Source of the DNA: Geosmithia putterillii
Taxonomy: Eukaryota > Ascomycota > Sordariomycetes > Hypocreales > Bionectriaceae
Length of the DNA stretch: 64,000 bases
Direction of reading: 5' to 3'
NCBI GenBank assembly: GCA_900188575.1
Contig: FYEU01000320.1
Coordinates: 1,323,539-1,387,538, forward strand
The position numbers and the translations under genes were made by a program. The notes beneath the pieces are model-generated. The model saw only the letters and a list, made by a program, of their open reading frames with translations. It made no database searches and had not been told where the DNA came from. Within the stretch, counting starts at the first letter, position 1; every line of letters starts with the position of its first letter. Of this stretch, positions 23,301-32,979 are shown one piece after another.

Positions 23301-24005
23301 GCTTGGGGGCGATTGCCAGCCAGCCAGCCAGGGAAAGCAGGGTCCTGGACTCGTACTTACTACTCGTACTCGTACCCCGTGGCCTGTAATAACATACGTT
23401 CCCCTGGTCGTCGTTGGGCATCCGTCTTCATGCTCGCTCGCTGCTCCATCAGCGTTTACTCGTACTCGTCCCTCCCCGTGCATACGTCGTTGCGTCCGTC
23501 CGTCCGGCAGATCCAGACCCAGATCCTAGATTCCTCAACTCCTGCCCACTCGTTCCCCGTCCTCCCCCCCCTTCCCCTTCCTTTCTCTCTTGCCATCCTC
23601 GGGACTGACCCCATCCATTCCTTTGATACGACTTGCGCCGCATACTGCGAGTACGTGATTGTCCTCGTACACATTACATCGGCCAGTTGTTTTTCTCTTC
23701 TATCCCTGTTTCTTATACCCTTAGTCCGTTTTTTTAATACTCCGTGCTTGCCTCGTGCTTTTGCCCCCATACTCTCCCTGTCCACTCTTGACTCTCGGCG
23801 CTGCAACTTGATATATATATCCCATTTCTTGGCAGCCAAGACTTTGATCTTCAACACCACACACACACACCGTCGCCAAGGCAAAACACACACATCAGCC
23901 AGAGGTAAACACGCACACACACGAGTAATATAATACGACAGTCATACACAGACGACAGACAGCAGACGCAGAAAAGAACACCCCAGAGCAAGAAACCCAG
24001 GGCAA

Positions 24006-26746
24006 ATGATCTGGAAATCCCCCACGGCGGGCTCCGGTACCGACGCCATCCTGCCCACATCATCACCAACACAGCGCCAAGCCCACTGGGACGCCACAGC
24101 CCAGGCCCTCCACGGCGTCACATCCACCGACGCAGACACCGACAAGGACGAGCAGCACGGCCATCCGGAGCATAGGGAGAACAGCGAACCCGACAACAGC
24201 TCCCAGGGCCAGGGCCAGGGCCAGGGCCAGGGCCAGGGCGGTGGTGCCAAGCCCCCCCTCTCCTGGGAGAGGTTCAAAGCCTCCTTTTCCAAGAATGCCC
24301 GCCACATCGCCACCTACAGCTGGCTGAATGTGCTCCTGGTCTTTGTCCCCGCGGGGCTTGCAGCCCCTCACATCCCCGGCGTGCACGGCGGCATCGTCTT
24401 CGCGCTCAACTGCGTGACGCTTGTGCCGCTGGCGGCCCTGCTGGCGTATGCTACCGAGACGGTCTCGTCCAACATGGGGGATGCGTCGGGGGCGCTGATG
24501 AATGTCACCTTTGGCAATGCCGTTGAGCTGATTCTATTGTGAGTCCTCCAGTCGCTCTGACATGAGAACAAAAAAAAGGAATATCTGCTGACACTTATTA
24601 CCATTGTAGCTTGTGAGCCATGACACTGCCATTATACACGACGCGAGCACATGTACTGACTCTAGACTCTTCATCACAGGCTGTCTCTGTACAAGGTGTG
24701 TACATGTACCAACTCATACAGATGAAGAGAGAACGCTGGCTAACCATATCACAGAACAAAATCAGAATCGTCCAGGCTTCGCTGCTCGGATCTATCCTCG
24801 TCAACCTCCTCCTAATTATGGGCATGTGCTTCCTTCTGGGCGGGCTGCGATACAGAGAACAGGTATGTGCCACTTGCCACTTGTTTGCAAAACAATGGAA
24901 CATACGTGTATAGAACAGGCCTGACAATACGCAGCTCTACAATAGCACCATCACGCAGATGAGCGCCTGTCTTCTCAGCCTGAGTGTCATCAGCCTGGTC
25001 CTCCCGGTACGTCTCAACGACAGAAAATGCCCAACTACATGTACGAAGGGTCGACTAACAGTATTGACAGACAACCTTCCACGCCTCATTCAGCGACAAC
25101 AAGCAGGCAAACGAGCAGTCCCTCAAGATCAGCCGAGGAACCAGCGTGGTACGTTCCATGTGAACACCTTCCATCTCAACCAAAACTGACCGAATCAGAT
25201 CCTTCTCGTCGTGTACATCATATTCCTCGTCTTCCAGCTCAAATCACACGACTTCCTATACGAGTCGATGCCGCGCCACATTGTCGAAGCCGAGGCAGCC
25301 CCCGGCCCAGCCGCCGCATGGCGCGGCCAGGACCGCGACGACTCCTCCGACACTGACTCAGACTCGTGTTCCTGCTGCTCCGACTCAGACTGCTCCGTGA
25401 ACGAGGACAACACCAAGGGCCGCTCCAAGAAGACGACGCTGCGCAACCCTGCTAGGGGCAGGAGACTCAGCTCCTCCTCCGACCAGGCCGAGGCCACCAC
25501 GTCGCGCAGCTCGTCCGTCACCGTGACCAACACCCGGCCCGTGACGCGCGAAGGGGTCGACGAGATCGCAGACGATCCCTCGAAGAATGCCAGCTCGTGG
25601 GCCGCTTGGGGCGCAGGCAAGGACTGGAAGAAGAAGAAGAACAAGAAGAAGCAGCAGAGGCGCCGACGGAGACACTCCTGCTGCCACAGGAGCCACAGCC
25701 GCGGAGAGCCACGAGCGGACCATGACGAGGACCCTGCTCCGTACGGCATCCCCGCCATCGAGGTCTCACCCGCACAGCAGAGCCCGCGTCAGAGTACTCC
25801 CCCACACGACGAGCCGCCTGCACCCCCGGCGGATCACTCCGCATCCTGGGTTCCCCTCAACAGGCTGCGGAGTCTCAGGCCCACCACGCTGATGCACACG
25901 GCCAGATCCGACAGCGCCGTCGAGCAGATCAACAACAACCGACACACCCACTGGCCCCGTCTACGCGACGAAGAGGATGGCAGCGTCCCGCAGCAGCAGC
26001 TTCCCGGCTTCCGACGCCACACTCAGCCCGTCCTCCCGTACCAGCAGCAACAGCAGCAGCAGCAGAACCGCAGCTCCCATCTGGACCCCAACCCCAGGCC
26101 CCTGGCCATGAACCCCAACCGACTATCAGCTAGGGCCATGGTCGGCGGGGCGATGCCGCTGCAGGGCCTGGTGAGCGAGGACACCTCTGAAGAGGAACGG
26201 CTGTCCCGCCCCGCCGCCATGGTCATCCTGGCCATCACGACGGTGCTGGTGGCCACGAGCGCCGAGTACCTGGTGTCGTCGATTGAAGACGTCACGCGCG
26301 GCACGTCCATCAACGAGACGTTTGTCGGGCTGATCGTGCTGCCTATCGTTGGCAACGCCGCCGAGCACATCACGTCCGTGACGGTGGCCATGCGCAACAA
26401 AATGGACCTCGCCATCGGGGTGTCCATCGGGAGCTCCATCCAGATCGCCTTGCTGGTCACCCCGCTGCTGGTCATCCTCGGGTGGGCGCTGGGCCGCGAG
26501 ATGTCGCTGTACTTCCCGCTCTTCGAGACCATGTGTCTGTTCCTCGCGGCCTTCATCGTCAACTTCCTCGTGCTCGACGGCCGGAGCAACTACATGGAGG
26601 GCGCGCTGCTGTGCGCCGTCTACCTCATCATCGGGGTCGTCGCCTTCTTCTACCCCGAGGGGGAGGATGCCAACCAGTGGGATGAGGGCGGGGCTGGCGA
26701 GGTGGAGAGCGTTGTGGAGGGGATGAGGATGTTGTTGAGGATGTAA
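24006..26746 (+). CDS. Vacuolar-type Ca2+/H+ exchanger (CAX/VCX1 family)
   Basis: Proton-driven Ca2+ uptake into the vacuole is the family role. Proposed exons: 24006-24538, 24610-24612, 24680-24695, 24755-24862, 24935-25006, 25071-25148, 25199-26746, giving 785 residues. All introns are 50-72 bp with good donors and CTGAC/CTAAC branch sites. The two signature repeats are GNAVEL in exon 1 and GNAAEH in the last exon. Exon 2 is a 3-nt micro-exon (CTT). Without it the helix between VELI and RIVQ is one residue short compared with yeast Vcx1. A charged loop of about 270 residues (Asp/Ser-rich, KKKKNKKKQQ, poly-Gln) sits between the two halves and is much longer than in Vcx1. The N-terminus carries a GQGQGQ run from a CAGGGC minisatellite. 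Acidic helix residues look intact. Confidence 0.88.
24206..24240 (+). repeat. Coding GGCCAG minisatellite
   Basis: Five to six copies of GGGCCA/GGCCAG encode alternating Gly-Gln in the N-terminal tail of the exchanger. It is likely length-variable. Confidence 0.85.
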
Positions 26747-27355
26747 AGGTGTGTGCACGCGCTGTGCTCGTTTGCGTGACTCCAAGATCTGATCTGCGTT
26801 TTGTCTGTCTTTGTGTTGTGTCTTTGCGTTCTGCGTCTGAGTTTGTGTGTGCGTGTGTGTGCGTTCTCGTCTTGTCTTGTTGCGTGCGTTTGTTTCAATG
26901 TTGTCTGCCAGGAAAAGAAAGCCACTCCTTATTACCTGTCTTTCTTTTGTTATTTTTTATATTGTCGTTTCTGGGATCATAATAGCAACTTGGGTATACA
27001 TGTAGCTTTGGGTAGCTTTGCGTTTTGAGTTAGGAATACTTACTGCTAGTATGCAGTATAGAATGGAATAGAACAGTCTGTCGTTACCGCGATGTCAGTT
27101 GGTTGTTACATGTAGTGAGATGGGAAGGTGTATACTACGTCTGATTCCTCCACGGTACAAACGAGCGGAGCGAGAAGGGCCCCCGGCAGGGCCGCCGGAG
27201 GCGAATCTCGACAGGCCTTCCAGTCGTCCTTGTAGTTGTGACGGTTTAATGTCTGGGGAGACACCACACATGTGATTCACCAGTCTATATGCGAATGATT
27301 CTACAACCTGTCCCTATATACATGTTTAGCCTGGCCATGTCTTCAGGTTCTTAGC
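26747..27355. other. Convergent 3' region between exchanger and NLR genes
   Basis: This is non-coding. 26773-26890 is rich in TGCGTT/TGCGTG words, like the kinase 3' flank. 27161-27205 holds an inverted GC-rich element copy. Confidence 0.6.
27161..27205 (-). repeat. GC-rich dispersed element, copy 3 (inverted)
   Basis: The reverse complement reads GCCTCCGGCGGCCCTGCCGG then GGGCCCTTCTCGCTCCGCTCG, matching copies 1 and 2 apart from a few bases in the right part. It lies about 150 bp beyond the NLR stop codon. Confidence 0.8.
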
Positions 27356-30300
27356 CTATGCATTTGAAGGAGGACCAGGCCGCACCGGAATTGTCGCCGC
27401 CTTTGCCGTCTGCTCTTTACCTTTGACTCCAACCGAAGCCTTTTTTCTCCAACGGGCGAGAGCGGAGGTCGACAGCTTTGTCTGCGGATGGTTTGGGCCC
27501 ATAGTCAGCTCCAGACGCTGCACACACCTGGTTATCAGCTCAATCGCCTCGGCCTTCTTCCCCATGGCGTCCCACGTATGTGCAAGATTGTGCATGCTGG
27601 TGAGTGTGACGGGATGGTCGGGGCCTTGTGTCTGCTTGTGAGCCTCTGTCAGAGCTATGCTCAGCGCCTCCGCCTCCGCCCACCGGCCCTGCTTTGTGTA
27701 TATCAACGCCAGGTTGCTCTTGGAAACCAGCGTCATGCGATGGTCGGGGCCTAGCTTCGCCTCCGATGCCGCCGACACTTCCAGGTTCAGCGCCTCGGCC
27801 TTGTCCCATCGACCCTGCTTTGTATACAGCACCGCCAACCTCTGCATACTAGTCAGTGTACCAATGTACTCGGCGCCTAGCTTCGTCCTGGAAGGTTCAA
27901 CCACTCTTTCGAGCAGCTTCTCGGCCTCGTCCCACCGGCCCTGGTCAATGTATATTGCCGCCAGTTCGTGCATGCCAACCAGTGTGTTGGGATCCGTGGG
28001 GCCAAGGAGCTCTGTGGTCGTCTCAACAACGAGCTGGGAGAGTGGTTCTGCTCTCGCCAAATCCCCTGTGCTGAGGAAGTACCATGCTATTTTGTAGAGC
28101 AAGGAGATCCAGCCTAGCAAGATGTCTGCCTTGGAAGGCTTTGTATCGGCAAGGCGTTGCACGTGCGGCAGCAGCACCCTGCACTCTTCCCAGGTCTCAA
28201 ACGTCCCGGCTGGGAAATGTTGTATGGCCAAATTGAGAAAGCCGCTCCTCCACCGGCTCTCATCTCCAGATTCGGATATCCAGATGTGGGTGCAAACTTG
28301 GATAAGCGGGTGCATGTCGCAGAACCCTGGCAGTAGAAACGACACTAACGAGTAGTTTTGTAGCACGTCGATATTCTCTTCAAACTGCTGGCTAGTTTCA
28401 TCTGGGCTGCTACCAGGACTAGCCAGTTTCTTGTAGCCCGACCGGAGCATATACTCGGGGATGTTTTGCGGTTGAAACATACTCATGAGGCACAAGAGGT
28501 CAGCAGCGTCCGGGCTTTCTGAACGGATCTGGTTGAAAGTCACATTCCAGGTGACTGCAACCGAATTAGACGCCTCGTCGTAACGCCGAGTGTCCCCTTT
28601 ATCGACCTTGAGAAGACGCAGTCTTTCCTTCTCGCCCTGTCGGAACTGCTGGAGGTATGATGGCACGGTGACCCGACCACGTTGCATACTGATGTATGCT
28701 GCGGCTTGGGCTATGGCGAGCGGAATGTTGCCTAGGGCCTGGACTAAGTTCAGGCAGTCGTCTTCCCTGCAATCCTGCGCGAGCTTGATCTTGAACAGCT
28801 GCAGTGCTTGCGATGGCTGCATCTCCTGAACATGAAAGATTCTCTTTGGGCCAACCAGTTTGGCTGCGACATCCTGGTTCCGCGACGTGACCAGTATCTT
28901 TCCGTTGCGTGTTCGAGGTAGATAGGAGCTGATGGCCCGGTCATCTTTGCCGCCACCCTCCTGTGGGAGCATGGTCTTGGGGTCATCTGCGTTGTCGATG
29001 ATCATGAACCACGGCGGGACATCCTCCCTCTGCAGCCACTTGTATAGAAGTGCTAGGATGTTCTGACTGGGATCGTTTCGACCAGGGAGTTTGAGAACGT
29101 CTGCGATCTGCCGGTATGACTCTTCAAACATGGCTTTAGTGCTTGCGCGTACCCAAAAGACACTCGTGTTTGGCGAATGACTCTGGACCCAGTTTCCGAA
29201 CCGGATGGCAAGTTGGGATTTCCTAGTGTTAATCTCGACTGTTAGTCAATCTTTCTCGAATGCTTTGGTACGGATTATCCGTGTGTGAAGCTTAGACAAT
29301 AACATACCCAATCCCACCGATACCGACAAGTGCCATGCTGACATGTCCAGGTGTTGACTGATACTGCTGTGTCACCCACTCCCAGATGTCGGGCCGGTGC
29401 ACGAAATCAGGGTCGTCGTCGAACTGAAGGATGTGGTGGGCCCTAAGAGCAGTAGAGTAGTCCTCGGGAACGGTCTTTGTTTTCAAGTCCCGGATCTCTC
29501 GTCGGATTTCGTTGTGGTACGTCCTGAGACGATTAGCATCACCACCAAGTGTTATACATTTATAACCACATAGGCCGTAACTTACGCCTGGTTGGCATGT
29601 ACGGTGTTAATCGTAGACTTGATTTCTTTGCCAGTATCAGACATATTGGCAAGGGAACTTCGGACTTTACACCAACAGTTAACATAACCCTCACCAACTG
29701 TGTTGACCGAGTGTGAGCTTTCGTATGTACTGACCATCTGCAATGACTTTGGCAATTGGCTCTTCTGTCTCGACACTCTCAGCCGTGATGTACCCCAAGA
29801 GGTCCTTGGCATATGCCGCCGCCATCATGGCTGCAAAGCCCTGCCATTCCTTGTTCTTATGCGAGTCGGAATAATCACATATGCCGCGGATGACAAGACA
29901 CGGGAAGTGGTCCAGGCCAGCGGCCTCCATCTCGAAGCAAAGCACGCCCTGGTCGGCAGCCAGCTTGTCCCGTATATGCGCGTCCTTCATCAACTGATCT
30001 GCGCTGGCAATCAGCCCGTAGTGAACGGCAGGATCATCCTCTTCGTCGTCCCTTTCATTCCGGCTCACAATATTGTCTGCGTCGCTACCACAGGCATCGC
30101 GACATCTGAGCGATGGTTCCCGGTGTACAAAGTCGGACTTGTATAACCTGTCGGTCGTTGGCAGAGGCCGTGCATACTTTTTCCGCTTCTTGATACGGCT
30201 CAGGCCTAGTGCCGTCTCCACGTTGGCCTGTAGGCAATGGCCTTTTGCTTCGTATTGCGCCTCAAGCGCTCGCACGGCTGTTCGCAAGACTGCGGCGGGT

Positions 30301-30716
30301 TTGTCCATATGCTTGGTCTGCTGGAACTCCTGGTCCTGGATCGCCTTGCCGAAGTTGTACTGAAATACACCACTTTGACCGTTCGAGGGGACGCCCACAA
30401 CGACGTCCCCAAGGCGTACGTCGTTCTTTGGGCTGGGCGCACCGCCGCCAATTCCTACCATGAGACCTATGCGTACGTTTGGAAAGCTGCGGACCATGTC
30501 GCGAGCCACCGTTGCTGCCATGGCCACACCGTATTCGCCGATTGGGAGCACCGCAATGACGACATTGTGGTGCCCCATCCTGCCCACTGTATAACTGTTG
30601 GCATCGTGTGGCACATGGGGCGTCTCGTGCACCTCGTCGAAAAAGGCTGTTGCTGCGACGAGCTCGGTTGTCAAGGCCGAGATCCACCCGACTGTGTACT
30701 TCCGCGGGTCTGCCAT
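27356..30716 (-). CDS. NLR-like protein: nucleoside phosphorylase + NB-ARC + TPR
   Basis: Exons (minus): 30716-29735, 29664-29586, 29524-29306, 29222-27356, giving 1048 residues. Introns are 61-83 bp with GTCAGT, GTAAGT and GTATGT donors. Residues 1-325 form a PNP_UDP-type domain, with GIGGG near 88-92, the ribose-site-like EMEAAG at 262-267 and ICDYSD at 279-284. A short linker helix follows (about 328-365). The NB-ARC NTPase starts near 415: Walker A GIGGIGKS at 422-429, which is interrupted by the last intron, and Walker B WFMIIDNADD at 498-507. At least four tetratricopeptide repeats (pattern GRWDEAEKL..., LGPDHPxTL) fill about 780-1005. This is a known fungal NLR architecture used in non-self recognition and programmed cell death; that role here is inferred. 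No frameshift or stop interrupts it. The TPR ligand is unknown. Confidence 0.9.
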
Positions 30717-31595
30717 GGCTTAGAATGTGCCCATCGTGCCTAGGCAGCAACCTTGTCGAAGTTCATCGTCCCCAGAAGACGGGCTTGAAGAGAATCACAG
30801 CGTGCAGGTTAGAAGATGGAGCGAATTGAACATGGCCACAACCTCGACGTTGGGTAGAAGGAGGTCATATATTGTTCTACCCCTCACCTTGGCAGGATTA
30901 GCCCCTACCGTAAGATATTTTGCTGCAGGCGACAAATAGGTGCAGGGAGGCCCGATGCAGTCAGCAGCTGCAAAATCTGTGTGCAGGGGCCAACCATCGG
31001 ATTGCCTGTCCGATCATTGCTGCAGTCACCTCAATCCTTTTAGGTAGGTGTACGTGTGGTTGAGCAGGAAGCAAGGGATTGCTGGTGAGAGAACTCTTGG
31101 AACATCTTCAAAGAGCATCTTCAAAGAGAAGGGCCACTTGCTGGGATGGAATTGGAGAAACCAAGGGCGCCGCGGCTGAAGTCATTGGCGATGACGTGGG
31201 GTAGACCATTCAATAATAGTATGTTGCGGGAAGGAGCGCAATATTATTACAAGGAAGGAGCGCACGGGATGTATTTGGGCAACTCTCGGGAGGAAAAACC
31301 AAGCTTCATTCATACCTCATTAAACCACCGTTTCCCCGCAGTCTCTCTGTCATGATCTGTCATGAACGCCGCCTTCTGCATGGAACGCCACTTTAAGCCG
31401 TGAGCATTTGACGTGGTCAGCGTGGCGAGGCTGAGCCAAGTCAATTATAAGCACAAGCCTGTAGATTGAAGTTCACAGCCCGCAACGCTCACCTTACACC
31501 AACACCAGCATCACTCCATACCCACGCCGCAAAACCGGGAGTCTTGATACTAGAAGAACGCAAAACAGCTAGACAATCACAAAGCACACCGCATA
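30717..31595. other. Divergent promoter region, NLR / SPRY genes
   Basis: These 879 bp lie between the head-to-head starts of the NLR (minus) and SPRY (plus) genes. I see no gene. A short direct repeat CATCTTCAAAGAG occurs near 31107-31132, and GGAAGGAGCGCA is repeated near 31230-31263. Confidence 0.5.
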
Positions 31596-32699
31596 ATGCC
31601 ACTCTTCTGGCCCAGTAAAAAATCCAAGGGCAGCTCCTCCAAGGGCAACCCGTCAACGTCGGCTGCCCCGCCCGGCTACGGGGCCCCCTCGGCACCACCA
31701 CCGTCATCCGCCCCCGCCTTCTCTTCCGCGCCCATCCCCGAGAAGCAGCAGCAGCAGCAGCAGCCGTCATCTAACCCACCTCCTGGACCCCCGCCGGGAC
31801 CCCCGCCCGGCCCTCCGCCCGGCCCTCCGCCCGGCCCTCCGCCCTCATACGCCAACCACGACTGGGAGTCTGCCGTGCCCGACACGTCGCTGTTCCCCCC
31901 TCCGCCCTCCATCTTCAGCGGCTTCGATCAGTCTCCCACCAGCAATGCCCCCGAGGAGGACGCCCGGCTAGGCGAGGAGTGGTGCGCGGAGCACCCCCTG
32001 TCATCTGCCGGGGCTGGCAGCACAGTCGTCGGCGGCCAGGATGATTCCATGGCCAACATCCGACTCATGGAGCCCGTCCGGTTCAACGGCAGAATCACCT
32101 GGTCCCGGCCAGGCATATGGCATGTCGAGACGAGGCGCGGGTCACCGGACAGCTGTCTAATTAGCTATCCACCTCTGTACAGGGCCAACAGCCAGCAGTC
32201 GTCTGCGGGAACAAACCGCCCGCCTCGGACAGTCTACTACGAGGTCAAGGTGCTGGACGACTCGCCCTGCGTCACCGTCGCGCTGGGCATGGCGGCTCTG
32301 CCGTACCCGTCATTCCGGATGCCCGGGTGGCACAGGGGCAGCCTGGCCGTGCATGGCGACGACGGGCACCGCTTTATCAACGATACCTGGGGTGGCAAGG
32401 AGTTTACACAGCCGTTCTGCCGCGGCGAGACTCTCGGGTTGGGCATGACGATCAGGCCGAATGCTGGCGACGGCAGCAGTAGCAGCTCCTCAGCAGCACT
32501 GGTCGTCGATGTCTTCTTCACGAGAAACGGGAGTGTCGTTGGCGGATGGAACATTCACGAGGAGACGGATGCGGAGCAGGACCGCGCTGTGACAGGGCTG
32601 GAGGGCCATCATGACATTTGCGCGGCTGTCGGGACGTATGACGGCGTCAAGGTCGATGTAGTGTTTGACCCGGCTGCATGGGTTTACAGGGGGATCTAG
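31596..32699 (+). CDS. SPRY-domain protein with proline-rich N-terminus
   Basis: A single exon encodes 367 residues, with an ATG in good context (ATAATGCC). The N-terminal 90 residues are disordered: a basic SKKSKGSSSKG, a poly-Gln run, five PPG repeats and a PPSY motif. A SPRY domain covers about 205-365: YYEVKVLDD, then VTVALGMAALPYPSFRMPGW, HRGSLAVHGDDGHRF and GETLGLGM, the usual B30.2/SPRY core. PPxY motifs bind WW domains of Rsp5/Nedd4 ubiquitin ligases, and yeast Ssh4/Ear1 combine SPRY with PPxY as Rsp5 adaptors. Unlike those, no transmembrane segment is visible here, so an adaptor role is only a suggestion. It sits between the NLR and PPP4R2 genes without obvious functional linkage. 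Confidence 0.82.
   Translation: MPLFWPSKKSKGSSSKGNPSTSAAPPGYGAPSAPPPSSAPAFSSAPIPEKQQQQQQPSSNPPPGPPPGPPPGPPPGPPPGPPPSYANHDWESAVPDTSLFPPPPSIFSGFDQSPTSNAPEEDARLGEEWCAEHPLSSAGAGSTVVGGQDDSMANIRLMEPVRFNGRITWSRPGIWHVETRRGSPDSCLISYPPLYRANSQQSSAGTNRPPRTVYYEVKVLDDSPCVTVALGMAALPYPSFRMPGWHRGSLAVHGDDGHRFINDTWGGKEFTQPFCRGETLGLGMTIRPNAGDGSSSSSSAALVVDVFFTRNGSVVGGWNIHEETDAEQDRAVTGLEGHHDICAAVGTYDGVKVDVVFDPAAWVYRGI
31780..31845 (+). repeat. Coding Pro-Pro-Gly minisatellite
   Basis: Five 12-bp units of CCNCCGCCCGGN type encode GPPP repeats in the SPRY protein. They are nearly perfect at DNA level, so they are probably recent and unstable. Confidence 0.8.
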
Positions 32700-32956
32700 C
32701 GAGACACTTGATGGATTTTTGCCTCCTATGAGAACACGTATTTATAATGTACAATGGCGATGCTGCGTGCCATTCATGGTGGTGATGTTGGTAGAAGAAC
32801 GTCATGGTTGGGATAGATGCATGCGCGACGTCACGCCCATAATATCGTTTTACTGCAACCCCACCAGCAGCACATGCACGCCGCCGCGGGCGCATTCTTT
32901 CCAAACCTCCAGCTCCACCAGCCACTCTCCAGCCTTGCATCTACCACGCGACAACG

Positions 32957-32976
32957 CACACACACACACACACACA
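32957..32976 (+). repeat. CA dinucleotide microsatellite in 5' UTR
   Basis: About ten CA units lie directly before AACAATGGC, the PPP4R2 start. Length changes here could affect leader length but not the protein. Confidence 0.85.
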
Positions 32977-32979
32977 ACA

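Larger units (their letters stand above)
17845..24005. other. 6-kb gene-free, repeat-bearing region
   Basis: I find no gene with family features or a consistent splice model. In order it holds: a GC-rich element copy (17954-18000), a TGCGTT-rich tract (18123-18302), a GTGCAGAGAG-type array (about 18415-18500), a degenerate CTTGAGCTG/ACTTAAGCT array (about 18640-19170), a second GC-rich element (19951-19994), a 77-bp tandem duplication (20211-20361) and dense GTACGAGTAC/TACGGAGTAC words at 22.4-23.1 kb. 23.4-24.0 kb is a CT-rich then CA-rich leader of the exchanger gene. Confidence 0.6.

Noticed and set aside
23313..23933. Plus-strand 206-codon frame before the exchanger
   Set aside because: It reads through CT- and CA-rich leader DNA. 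The product is low-complexity and does not join exon 1 in phase.
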